12,851 nt of DNA, taken from positions 1 to 12,851 of the forward strand of contig DNCF01000115.1 of assembly GCA_003484545.1 (NCBI GenBank), in the 5' to 3' direction. This DNA is from Massilia sp. Lineage in GTDB: Bacteria; Pseudomonadota; Gammaproteobacteria; Burkholderiales; Burkholderiaceae_D. Shown one piece after another: positions 1-7,116 of the stretch. The number at the start of each line of letters is the position of its first letter. Positions within the stretch are counted from its first letter, which is position 1. The notes under the pieces were generated by a model. The model was not told where the DNA came from. It saw only the letters and a program-made list of their open reading frames with translations, and ran no database searches. A program made the translations under genes and the position numbers.

Positions 1-24
1 AAGCCAGCGCAAGCTGGCTTTTTT
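1..24 (+). terminator. Intrinsic terminator of an upstream gene
   Basis: An 8-bp perfect stem (AAGCCAGC at 1-8, GCTGGCTT at 13-20) closes a GCAA tetraloop of the stable GNRA class and runs straight into further T residues (21-24, with the last two T of the stem making a run of six). This is a classical Rho-independent terminator reading left to right. The gene it ends lies outside the window. Confidence 0.85.
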
Positions 25-291
25 CATGCCTGCGTGCGCGTGATCCGGGCTCCAGCAGCCTTGCGCCTCATGGCCCTCTGTCCTCAAAAACTGACATTTC
101 ATCCGCACCGGCAGGGCTTGTCCTGCAATTGAACCGGTATCGATGGGTCTCGAATCGTGCCCTTCGCGTGCCCCCATCCCCTGTCCCTATACTCCAGAAA
201 GAAGCAGGCGTGACTGGCGCCCCTGCCTTCATGCCACTGCTAGTTCCTGAATGCCTTTTTTCGACTGTTCGCCACCGATTCGGAGGATGAA

Positions 292-1248
292 ATGAAACTA
301 AGGAATTTTTTGAAGTGCGGGTTGGCCGTCATCGCATTCGCGGTCACGCTGGGAGGCTGCGGTGGCAGCGACGATGACGAGAATGAGCTCTCGTTCACGC
401 AAACAATTGCTGTGGTCGCGAAAGAGCAAGGTTTCAATGCCTTCGTGGCAGCAGTGACCAAGGCCAGCATCGGCAGCTTCAGCGACCCGAATGCGCAATT
501 GACGGTATTCGCGCCGACCGACCAGGCGTTCGACACGCTGGCAAAGCAACTGGGCTTTGCCGATGCCACGGCGATGGTCAATGCATTGCCGGCAGATACC
601 TTGCAAAGCATCCTGAGCTACCATGTGCTGGGCTCGAAAAAGCTCGCTGCCGACCTCAGCGCCGGCGGCCCCACACAGGAGACGGCCTACACGTTCGAGA
701 ATGCGCCCGCCACGCTGCGGTTTGATTTCAGCAATGGCGCGAAGATCACCGATGCCGCCTTGACCGTGGCGACCATCGTTACCCCGGATATCCCCGCAGG
801 CAACAGCGTGATCCACGCGATCGACAAGGTGCTCATTCCGCCAGGCCTGTTGAATATCTTCCAGATGGCCCAGGTCAACCCGCTCCTCAGCTCGCTCGTC
901 AGCGCGCTCGTGGTGGCGGACCTGCAAGGCACGCTCGGCAGCGCCGGACAGTTCACGGTCTTTGCACCGACCAACGCCGCCTTCCCCGCCGCGCCGCTGA
1001 ATTTCAGCACTGCACAGCTGCGCACGATCCTGACCTATCACGTCGTCCTGGGACAGGTCCTGTCGACGCAGATCCCCTACGACACGCCGGTGCCGACGGT
1101 GTCGTCGCAAACCATCAGCTTCGTGGCAGGCACGCCGCCGGCCATCCGGGATACGACCTCGACCTTGGCCAACATCGTCGCGGTCGATGTGCGGGCAAGC
1201 AATGGCGTCATCCACGTTATCGACAAGGTCCTGATTCCGACCTTGTAA
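292..1248 (+). CDS. Fasciclin (FAS1) double-domain lipoprotein
   Basis: A 318-aa secreted lipoprotein. Residues 1-22 are a lipoprotein signal (basic start, hydrophobic core, lipobox LGGC) with Cys23 as the lipidated residue; Gly at +2 predicts outer-membrane sorting. An acidic linker (SDDDENE) follows. Two FAS1 domains are visible: about 36-184 with the H1 motif LTVFAPTDQAF (70-80), YHVL (110-113) and VIHAIDKVLIPP (173-184); and about 190-316 with FTVFAPTNAAF (221-231), YHVV (249-252) and VIHVIDKVLIP (306-316). FAS1 domains are generally adhesion or matrix-binding modules; the ligand cannot be told here. The start is supported by GGAGG at 282-286, 5 nt upstream. A weak -10-like TATACT lies at 188-193 with no convincing -35. 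The first codons use A/T third bases more than neighbouring genes. It is flanked by a terminator on the left and a hairpin on the right, so it is probably monocistronic. Confidence 0.93.
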   Translation: MKLRNFLKCGLAVIAFAVTLGGCGGSDDDENELSFTQTIAVVAKEQGFNAFVAAVTKASIGSFSDPNAQLTVFAPTDQAFDTLAKQLGFADATAMVNALPADTLQSILSYHVLGSKKLAADLSAGGPTQETAYTFENAPATLRFDFSNGAKITDAALTVATIVTPDIPAGNSVIHAIDKVLIPPGLLNIFQMAQVNPLLSSLVSALVVADLQGTLGSAGQFTVFAPTNAAFPAAPLNFSTAQLRTILTYHVVLGQVLSTQIPYDTPVPTVSSQTISFVAGTPPAIRDTTSTLANIVAVDVRASNGVIHVIDKVLIPTL

Positions 1249-1254
1249 GGTGGG

Positions 1255-1281
1255 GTCATTGAGGCCAGGGGCCTCAATGAC
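1255..1281. terminator. Hairpin between convergent genes, probable two-way terminator
   Basis: A perfect 12-bp inverted repeat (GTCATTGAGGCC at 1255-1266, GGCCTCAATGAC at 1270-1281) with a 3-nt loop sits 6 nt after the fasciclin stop and 15 nt before the end of the convergent DUF971 gene. There is no T-run on either side, so efficient intrinsic termination is not certain. Position and stem strength still make transcript ending or 3' end protection for both operons the best reading. Confidence 0.65.
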
Positions 1282-1296
1282 GAACGTGCCCTGCTA

Positions 1297-1728
1297 CTAC
1301 GAGCAGCCGCAGCTGCCGCTGCCGCAACCGCCGCCGCTGCTGCGCGCCGGCGCCGGGGCAATGCTCGGGTCACGGCCGCTGTCGCCGGCGTAACCGGCCT
1401 TTTCCAGGCGCGCCAGGTAGTCCTTCCACAGCGCATCGTGCTCGCTGCCCAGCTTGTACAGGTAGGCCCAGGTATAGATGCCGCTGTCGTGGCCGTCGTC
1501 GAAGATCGGCTTGATGGCGTAATTGCCGACCGGCTCGACGCCGGTCACGCCCACGTCGCGCTTGCCGATTTGCAGCACTTCCTGGCCCGGGCCGTGACCG
1601 GTCACCAGCGCCGAAGGCGAATACACGCGCAGCAGTTCGAAGGGAATCGAAAAATTGCTGCCGTCGTCGAACGCGATGTCGAGCAGGCGGGATTTCTGGC
1701 GCACGGCCAGTTCGGTCGGGTTGGGCAT
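1297..1728 (-). CDS. DUF971 (gamma-butyrobetaine hydroxylase-like N-terminal domain) protein
   Basis: A 143-aa protein. Residues about 5-108 form one DUF971 domain, recognisable from LLDIAFDDGSNFSIPFELLRVYSPSA, the GHGPGQEVL stretch, and PVGNYAIKPIFDDGHDSGIYTW. In eukaryotic gamma-butyrobetaine hydroxylases this fold is a small N-terminal module, and in plant HCF101 it accompanies an Fe-S carrier; the free-standing bacterial protein has no settled function. The C-terminus is a Gly/Ser/Ala linker followed by GGGCGSGSCGCS, placing Cys at 135, 140 and 142, which suggests metal or Fe-S binding (inference). The reading frame extends upstream to 1854, but the ATG at 1728 is chosen because the family homology starts there, an AGAG-type ribosome site precedes it, and it lies 8 nt after the HIT stop. 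It is the last gene of the three-gene operon. Confidence 0.9.
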   Translation of the reverse strand: MPNPTELAVRQKSRLLDIAFDDGSNFSIPFELLRVYSPSALVTGHGPGQEVLQIGKRDVGVTGVEPVGNYAIKPIFDDGHDSGIYTWAYLYKLGSEHDALWKDYLARLEKAGYAGDSGRDPSIAPAPARSSGGGCGSGSCGCS

Positions 1729-1736
1729 TTCTCTGT

Positions 1737-2195
1737 TTATCCTTGGTTCGTGCGCCGCGCAAAGCGAGTGGCCAATGCGTCGGCAAGTTCCGGCAGCAGC
1801 GCGCGGCGCGCGGCCAGAGTGTTTTCTTCGGTCTGGCGCACCGCCGCCGCCCACACGGGCGCCGGGAAGTGCGCGTCGTCAGTGTAGCGCGGGATGACGT
1901 GCCAGTGCAGGTGGGGCACCACGTTGCCCAGGCTGGCCACGTTGACCTTGGTGGGCTTCATGACTTCGCGCACGGCCAGCTCGACCTCGTGGACGGCTTC
2001 GTTCAGCAGCAGCCGGTCTTCACGCGACAGGTCGCTCATCTCGCGCACGTGGTCGCGCCAGATGACGCGGCAAAAGCCGGGGTAGTTGGCGTCGTCGACG
2101 ACGATCACCGACAGTTTGCTGTCGGCATAGACCGGCCTCAAGGCGGCCAGGTCGCACAGTTCGCAGCCCGGTTCGCGGATCGGCGTCGTCGTCAT
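1737..2195 (-). CDS. HIT-family nucleotide-binding protein
   Basis: A 152-aa histidine triad protein, cytosolic. The family signature is HLHWHVIPR (95-103), with His97 the expected nucleophile that attacks the alpha phosphate of nucleotide substrates; family members hydrolyse or transfer nucleoside phosphoramidates or dinucleoside polyphosphates. The N-terminus carries CELC (Cys11, Cys14), a zinc-type pair seen in part of the family. The body includes DANYPGFCRVIWRDHVREMSDL, typical of the HIT core. The exact substrate cannot be assigned. Its ATG overlaps the stop of the upstream oxidoreductase gene in an ATGA arrangement, with AGGG as a ribosome site inside that gene, indicating translational coupling. 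A longer open frame continues upstream to 2912 but only overlaps the oxidoreductase gene in another frame, so it is not part of this protein. Confidence 0.93.
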   Translation of the reverse strand: MTTTPIREPGCELCDLAALRPVYADSKLSVIVVDDANYPGFCRVIWRDHVREMSDLSREDRLLLNEAVHEVELAVREVMKPTKVNVASLGNVVPHLHWHVIPRYTDDAHFPAPVWAAAVRQTEENTLAARRALLPELADALATRFARRTNQG

Positions 2196-5100
2196 ACCAG
2201 GACCCTTTCGATGCCGCCGTTGTTGGCGCGCGCCACGTAGTCCGGCAGCCAATTCTCGCCCAGCAGGTGCTTGGCGATCTCGACGACGATGTAGTCGGCG
2301 CTGGTGCCGGCGTCGCCGTTGTAGCGCGACAGGCCCTGCAGGCAGGACGGGCAGCTGGTCAGCACCTTGACTTCGCCCTCGAAACCGTCGGCGCGCAGCT
2401 TGGCCGCGCCCTTCTCGATCTCGTTCTCCTTGCGGTAGCGGACCTGGGTCGCGATGTCCGGACGCGTCACGGCGAAGGTGCCGGACTCGCCGCAGCAGCG
2501 CTCGTTCTTCTCGATTTTCACGTTGTCCACGGTCTGCACCAGCGCGTTCACCGTCTTGATCGAATCCTGCATCTTCATCGGCGTGTGGCAGGGGTCGTGG
2601 TACATGTAGCGCGTGCCGTTCACGCCTTCCAGTTTGACGCCCTTCTCCAGCAGGTACTCGTGGATGTCGATGAGGCGGCAGCCCGGGAAGATCTTCTCGA
2701 ACTCGTAGTTCGCCAACGAGTCGTAGCAGGTGCCGCACGACACCACGACCGTCTTGATGTCGAGGTAGTTCAGCGTGTTGGCCATGCGGTGGAACAGCAC
2801 GCGGTTGTCCGTCACCATCTTGTCGGCCTTGTCGTACTGGCCCGCGCCGCGCTGGGGATAGCCGCAGCACAGGTAGCCCGGCGGCAGCACGGTCTGCACG
2901 CCCACTTCCCACAGCATCGCCTGGGTCGCCAGGCCCACCTGCGAGAACAGGCGCTCCGAGCCGCAGCCAGGGAAGTAGAACACGGCTTCGGTGTCGGCGC
3001 TGGTGGTCTTCGGGTTGCGGATGATCGGGATGACCTTGTCGTCCTCGATGTCGAGCAAGGCACGTGCCGTCTTCTTCGGCAGATTGCCCGGCATTTTCTT
3101 GTTGATGAAGTGGATCACCTGTTCGCGCACCGGCGCCTTGCCGGTGGTCGGCGGCGGCGCCTTGGTCTGGTCCTTGGCCAGGCTTTTCAAGAGGCTGTTA
3201 CCCAGGCGCTGGGCCTTGAAGCCGAAGTCGACCATCGCCTTGCGCGTGGCGTTGATCGTGGTCGGATCGGTCGCGTTCAGGAAGAACATGGCCGCGCGGT
3301 TGGCCGGCTTGAAGCTGCGCTTGTCCATCTTGCGCAGCAGGTTACGCATGTTCATCGAGACGTCGCCGAAGTCGATGTTCACCGGGCACGGGGTCACGCA
3401 CTTGTGGCACACGGTGCAGTGGTCCGAGACGTCCTCGAATTCTTCCCAGTGGCGGATCGAGACGCCGCGGCGGGTCTGCTCCTCGTACAGGAAGGCTTCG
3501 ATCAGGGCGGACGTCGCCAGGATCTTGTCGCGCGGCGAGTACAGCAGATTCGACTGCGGCACGTGGGTGGTGCAGACCGGCTTGCACTTCCCGCAGCGCA
3601 GGCAGTCCTTGATGCTGTTGGCGATCTCGCCGATGTCGCTCTGCTGCATGATCAGCGACTCGTGGCCCATCAGGCCGAAGGACGGCGTGTAGGCGTTGCG
3701 CAGGTCGGCGTGGGCGCCTTCCAGGTTCAGGAGCTTGCCCTTGTTGAAGCGGCCTTCCGGGTCGACCCGCAGCTTGTAATCGCGGAACTCCTGGATCTCA
3801 TCATCGGTCAGGAATTCCAGCTTGGTGATGCCGATGCCGTGTTCGCCCGAGATCACGCCGTCCAGCGAACGCGCCAGCCGCATGATGCGCTCGACCGCCT
3901 GGTGCGCGTCCTGCAGCATCGCGTAGTCGTCCGAGTTCACCGGCAGATTGGTGTGGACGTTGCCGTCGCCGGCATGCATGTGCAGGGCCACGAACACGCG
4001 CGAACGCAGCACGCGTTTGTGGATCGCGGTGCACTCGTCGAGGATGCACTTGTAGGCGGCGCCATTGAAGATCTGGCGCAGCGGCGCGCGCAGCTCGTTC
4101 TTCCACGAGATGCGCAGCGTGTGGTCCTGGACCACGTCGAAAAGCCGCGCATCCGGCTGGGTGCCGATGCGCTGGTCGATCGTGGCGGACAGCTGGCCGA
4201 GGCCCAGTTCGTCGAGCTTCGGGTGCACGGCGCGCAGCGGCTGGTCGAGGTTCGCCAGCACGTAGGTCCAGCGCGCGGCCACCTTCTCCACCAGCTCGAC
4301 CGCCTGCTGCGGGCGGTCGCCCATGATCTCGTCGCGCGCGACCGTGTCGCCGGTGGCGTCGTCGCTCTTCTCCAGCGGCAGGTTGCCGCCCGAGAGATAG
4401 GTGCGCAGCTGCTCGGCCAGCTGCAGCTTGTTCTTGATCGACAGCTCGACGTTGATGCGCTCGATGCCGTCGGTGTACTCGCCCATCCGGTTCAGCGGGA
4501 TGACGACGTCCTCGTTGATCTTGAAGGCGTTGGTGTGGCGCGCGATGGCCGCGGTGCGGGCGCGGTCGAGCCAGAATTTCTTGCGCGCTTCCGGGCTGAC
4601 GGCAATAAAACCTTCGCCGACGCGGGTGTTCGCGATGCGCACCACTTCGGAGGCCGCCATGGCGACGGCGTTCTCGTCGTCGCCAACAATATCTCCAAAT
4701 AACGCCATCTTGGGCAGCGTGCCGCGCTTCGACTTGGTCGCGTAGCCGACCGCGCGCAGGTAGCGCTCGTCCAGGTGCTCCAGGCCCGCCAGGCGCAGGG
4801 TGGCGAATTCGGGCTTGCCGCTCTTCGGCAGGCTGTCGAGGTAATCCTTGATCTCGACGATCGACGGGATCGCGTCGCGCGCCTGGCCGAAGAATTCCAG
4901 CGCCACGGTGCGCGTGTACTTCGGCATCTTGTGCAGGATCCAGCGGCTCGACGTGATCAGGCCGTCCGTGCCCTCCTTCTGGATGCCCGGCAGGCCGGCC
5001 AGGAACTTGTCGGTCACGTCCTTGCCCAGGCCCTCCTTGCGGAACCTGCGGCCTTCGATGGTGAGGGTCTCGGTACGGAACGGTGCGCCCCTCGGTGCGC

Positions 5101-6199
5101 CCTTCACGGCCGGATGCGTCCATTCGAGCTTGAAGGTGGCGACCGGCGCGTCGTGGATCTTCGAGAGGTTGTGGTCCATGCGCGTGACTTCCAGCCAGTC
5201 GCCGTTCGGGTCGACCATGCGCCAGGACGCCAGGTTGTCGAGCGCCGTGCCCCACAGGACGGCCTTCTTGCCGCCCGCGTTCATCGCGATGTTCCCGCCG
5301 ATGCAGGAAGCGTGGGCCGAGGTCGGGTCGACCGCGAACACGAAGCCGGCCTTCTCGGCCGCCTGCGAGACGCGCTGGGTGACCACGCCGGCGCCGGTGT
5401 AAATGGTCGCGTAGTCGCGGTCCACGCCTGGCAGGCGGGTCATCTCGACCTCGCCCAGGGCGATCAGCTTCTCGGTATTGATCACGGCCGACATCGGGCT
5501 CAGGGGAATCGCGCCGCCGGTGTAGCCGGTGCCGCCGCCGCGCGGGATGATGGTCAAGCCAAGCTCGATGCAGCCTTTCACCAGGCCGGCCATCTCTTCC
5601 TCGCTGTCGGGCACCAGGACCAGGAAGGGATATTCGACGCGCCAGTCGGTGGCGTCGGTGACGTGCGAGACGCGGTGCATGCCGTCGAAGCGGATGTTGC
5701 GCTTGTCGGTGTAGGCGCCGAGCACGGCGCGGGCGCGCTTCCTCAGGTCGTACATCTCGCGGAATTCGCGGCCGAAGTCGTCCACGGCCTTGCGCGCGGC
5801 CTGCAGCAGCTGCTCGACGGCGGCGCTGCGTGCGGCGGCGGTTGCGGCATCGCCTTCGGTCGCATCGACCGTCACCCGGCGCTTCTCGACTTCGGCCAGG
5901 CGGTGGTGCAGCGCGTCGATCAGTTTCTGGCGGCGCTTCGGGTTGTCCAGCAGGTCGTCCTGCAGGTAGGGGTTGCGGCGCACCACCCAGATGTCGCCCA
6001 GCACCTCGTACAGCATGCGCGCCGAGCGCCCGGTCTGGCGCGCGCCGCGCAGCTCGTCGAGCAGCTTCCACGACGACTCACCCAGCAGGCGGATCACGAT
6101 CTCGCGGTCTGAAAACGAGGTGTAGTTGTAAGGGATTTCGCGCAGGCGTGCCGGCGCGTTGTCGGCGAGGAGGGTGTGGAGTTGTGCTGGGGCGTTCAT
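2192..6199 (-). CDS. DUF3683 FAD-linked, Fe-S and CCG-domain oxidoreductase
   Basis: A 1335-aa fused oxidoreductase. Order of parts: an N-terminal DUF3683-like region (about 20-95) and a charged helical stretch to about 165; an FAD-binding PCMH domain (about 185-345) with IIPRGGGTGYTGGAIPLSP and HASCIGGNIAMNAGGKKAVLWG; an FAD-oxidase C-terminal domain (about 480-830) with HMHAGDGN (740-747) and SGEHGIG (784-790); two 4Fe-4S motifs, CLRCGKCKPVC (866-876) and CTVCHKCVTPC (928-938); and two CCG domains of the GlpC/HdrB type with CCG at 1111-1113 and 1235-1237, plus CGTC (1155-1158) and CPSC (1283-1286). E. coli YdiJ (about 1018 aa), a D-2-hydroxyglutarate dehydrogenase, and D-lactate and glycolate oxidases share this core, so oxidation of a D-2-hydroxyacid with electron transfer towards quinone or another carrier is inferred; the substrate is unknown. 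It is the first gene of the operon. A -10-like TAGAAT lies on the minus strand at 6241-6236 without a clear -35, and the start lacks a strong ribosome site. Confidence 0.93.
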   Translation of the reverse strand: MNAPAQLHTLLADNAPARLREIPYNYTSFSDREIVIRLLGESSWKLLDELRGARQTGRSARMLYEVLGDIWVVRRNPYLQDDLLDNPKRRQKLIDALHHRLAEVEKRRVTVDATEGDAATAAARSAAVEQLLQAARKAVDDFGREFREMYDLRKRARAVLGAYTDKRNIRFDGMHRVSHVTDATDWRVEYPFLVLVPDSEEEMAGLVKGCIELGLTIIPRGGGTGYTGGAIPLSPMSAVINTEKLIALGEVEMTRLPGVDRDYATIYTGAGVVTQRVSQAAEKAGFVFAVDPTSAHASCIGGNIAMNAGGKKAVLWGTALDNLASWRMVDPNGDWLEVTRMDHNLSKIHDAPVATFKLEWTHPAVKGAPRGAPFRTETLTIEGRRFRKEGLGKDVTDKFLAGLPGIQKEGTDGLITSSRWILHKMPKYTRTVALEFFGQARDAIPSIVEIKDYLDSLPKSGKPEFATLRLAGLEHLDERYLRAVGYATKSKRGTLPKMALFGDIVGDDENAVAMAASEVVRIANTRVGEGFIAVSPEARKKFWLDRARTAAIARHTNAFKINEDVVIPLNRMGEYTDGIERINVELSIKNKLQLAEQLRTYLSGGNLPLEKSDDATGDTVARDEIMGDRPQQAVELVEKVAARWTYVLANLDQPLRAVHPKLDELGLGQLSATIDQRIGTQPDARLFDVVQDHTLRISWKNELRAPLRQIFNGAAYKCILDECTAIHKRVLRSRVFVALHMHAGDGNVHTNLPVNSDDYAMLQDAHQAVERIMRLARSLDGVISGEHGIGITKLEFLTDDEIQEFRDYKLRVDPEGRFNKGKLLNLEGAHADLRNAYTPSFGLMGHESLIMQQSDIGEIANSIKDCLRCGKCKPVCTTHVPQSNLLYSPRDKILATSALIEAFLYEEQTRRGVSIRHWEEFEDVSDHCTVCHKCVTPCPVNIDFGDVSMNMRNLLRKMDKRSFKPANRAAMFFLNATDPTTINATRKAMVDFGFKAQRLGNSLLKSLAKDQTKAPPPTTGKAPVREQVIHFINKKMPGNLPKKTARALLDIEDDKVIPIIRNPKTTSADTEAVFYFPGCGSERLFSQVGLATQAMLWEVGVQTVLPPGYLCCGYPQRGAGQYDKADKMVTDNRVLFHRMANTLNYLDIKTVVVSCGTCYDSLANYEFEKIFPGCRLIDIHEYLLEKGVKLEGVNGTRYMYHDPCHTPMKMQDSIKTVNALVQTVDNVKIEKNERCCGESGTFAVTRPDIATQVRYRKENEIEKGAAKLRADGFEGEVKVLTSCPSCLQGLSRYNGDAGTSADYIVVEIAKHLLGENWLPDYVARANNGGIERVLV

Positions 6200-6313
6200 G
6201 GATGAGATGAGGTTGGACTGGCCCGAAGGACAATCATTCTAGCTTATTGCGGCGCACAACGCTGGGCTGAAGGGATTTGCCGCGGAAGGGGCAAGCAACA
6301 AAATATGCACGAG

Positions 6314-6349
6314 GGCCTGTCTATGCAAATTTCGTTTGCATGGGAGGCC
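6314..6349. other. Two-tier hairpin in the yqaA-DUF3683 intergenic gap
   Basis: Nested inverted repeats: outer GGCCT (6314-6318) with AGGCC (6345-6349), inner ATGCAAA (6323-6329) with TTTGCAT (6335-6341), and a 5-nt loop TTTCG. No T-run follows on either strand. It lies downstream of the yqaA-like gene and upstream of the oxidoreductase operon. It could act as a 3' end hairpin for the former or as an operator for the latter; the sequence does not decide. Confidence 0.45.
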
Positions 6350-6375
6350 TTGCAGGCAGCGAAAATGTGCCACTG

Positions 6376-6423
6376 AACAGCCCCATCCAAATCGCGTAGG
6401 GTGGGCACTGCATGCCCGCGCGC
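6376..6423 (-). repeat. Decayed copy of the palindromic intergenic repeat
   Basis: On the minus strand this reads a GGGCATGCAGTGCC core, then CCCACCCTAC, then after about 11 nt GGGGCTGTT. The same three landmarks occur in the same order around 8719-8790 on the plus strand, so this looks like a degenerate copy of the same composite repeat. It begins 8 nt past the stop of the yqaA-like gene, the same 3' end position that the other copies hold relative to ilvA and rapZ. Confidence 0.55.
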
Positions 6424-6431
6424 AAGGACGA

Positions 6432-6935
6432 TCAGCCCGTGACCTGCGTGACCATGTCCCCGATCCGCCTCCAGAACCCGTCCGGCACGTACAGCAGCGC
6501 CGCCGTCATGGTCAGGTAGCGCGCGAATTTGCCGATGGCCATGTACAACACGCTCGGCCAGAACGGCAGGTGCAACCAGCCTGCCAGCGAGCACAGCGGG
6601 TCGCCGATGCCCGGCAGCCAGGACAGCAGCATGGTTTTCGCCCCAAAGCGGCGCAGCCAGCCGAACCAGCGGCTCTGGCGCTCTTTCGCAAACGCGATCT
6701 TCGCCCGGTAGCCGATGCCGTAGTTCAGCACGCCGCCGAGGGTGTTGCCGACGGTAGCGACCAGGATCGCCGGCCAGAACATCGCCTCGTTGGCTTTCAC
6801 GACGGCGAACACGGCCGGCTCGGAGCCGAGCGGCACCAGGGTGGCGGAAATGAAGGAGATGACGAAGACCGACGTGAGCCCGACTGTGGGAGCGGCGAGG
6901 ACTTTGAGCAGCCAGAGGACGGCGGTTTCGATCAT
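6432..6935 (-). CDS. YqaA-type DedA/VTT-domain membrane protein
   Basis: A 167-aa inner-membrane protein with about four hydrophobic segments (roughly 5-30, 34-75, 100-125 and 127-150). Family landmarks include LGSEPAVFAVV (Glu39), GNTLGGVLNYGIGY (63-76), SWLPGIGDPLCSLAGWL (105-121) and MAIGKFARY (132-140). It belongs to the SNARE-associated/VTT superfamily; some DedA members translocate undecaprenyl phosphate or phospholipids, but for the short YqaA branch no transport substrate is settled. Length fits the branch (E. coli YqaA is about 142 aa). It is transcribed divergently from ilvA. A perfect TATAAT on its strand at 6967-6962 would give a leader of about 20 nt. No strong Shine-Dalgarno is seen before the ATG. 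Confidence 0.88.
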   Translation of the reverse strand: MIETAVLWLLKVLAAPTVGLTSVFVISFISATLVPLGSEPAVFAVVKANEAMFWPAILVATVGNTLGGVLNYGIGYRAKIAFAKERQSRWFGWLRRFGAKTMLLSWLPGIGDPLCSLAGWLHLPFWPSVLYMAIGKFARYLTMTAALLYVPDGFWRRIGDMVTQVTG

Positions 6936-6961
6936 GGGAGAACGTGAAGTCGGAGCTGTCC

Positions 6962-6990
6962 ATTATAATGAGGAAAACCCATCGCTTCGA
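6962..6990 (-). promoter_or_regulatory. Candidate sigma-70 promoter for the yqaA-like gene
   Basis: On the minus strand a perfect -10 TATAAT (6967-6962) follows a weak -35 TCGAAG (6990-6985, 3 of 6 matches) at a 17-bp spacing. Transcription would begin near 6955, about 20 nt before the start codon. The -10 lies in the palindrome ATTATAAT (6962-6969), so it also offers TATAAT on the plus strand towards ilvA, though no good plus-strand -35 is visible. Confidence 0.5.
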
Positions 6991-6992
6991 CA

Positions 6993-7028
6993 CGATACGA
7001 CGAGCCTGCGACCCAGCGCTTCGTATCG
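6993..7028. promoter_or_regulatory. 8-bp inverted repeat upstream of ilvA
   Basis: CGATACGA (6993-7000) and TCGTATCG (7021-7028) form a perfect inverted repeat with a 20-nt spacer, about 90 nt before the ilvA start. The half-site centres are 28 bp apart, so it could be a two-site operator or a leader hairpin. No leader peptide rich in branched-chain amino acids is seen in front of ilvA, so classical attenuation is not supported. Confidence 0.35.
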
Positions 7029-7116
7029 GCTGCACGCCTCGGCCACCCACGCCGGGAAACACAGTCTCGCGTCACCGGAACCAGGACACTGGCTTTTTCA
7101 ATCATCCCCTCCGACC

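Noticed and set aside
121..160. ECF-type promoter (GAACC plus TCG element) before the fasciclin gene
   Set aside because: The spacing between GAACC at 131 and the next plausible element is too short for known ECF promoters.
1729..1854. In-frame upstream extension of the DUF971 gene
   Set aside because: It would run into the HIT gene, lacks family similarity and is Arg/Gly-rich; the ATG at 1728 fits operon spacing.
2267..4702. 811-aa open frame on the plus strand
   Set aside because: It lies entirely antisense to the oxidoreductase gene, has a low-complexity protein rich in V, A, H, R and L typical of the antisense of GC-rich coding DNA, and shows no family motif. The minus-strand product has clear domains.
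3801..6071. 756-aa open frame on the minus strand
   Set aside because: Out-of-frame shadow of the oxidoreductase, with an Arg/Ala/Gly-dominated sequence.
4775..6112. 445-aa open frame on the plus strand
   Set aside because: Same situation: antisense of the DUF3683/FAD part of the real gene, with no recognisable motif.
6742..7116. In-frame upstream extension of ilvA by 125 codons
   Set aside because: It crosses the divergent promoter region and the start of the yqaA-like gene; family homology begins at the ATG at 7117.
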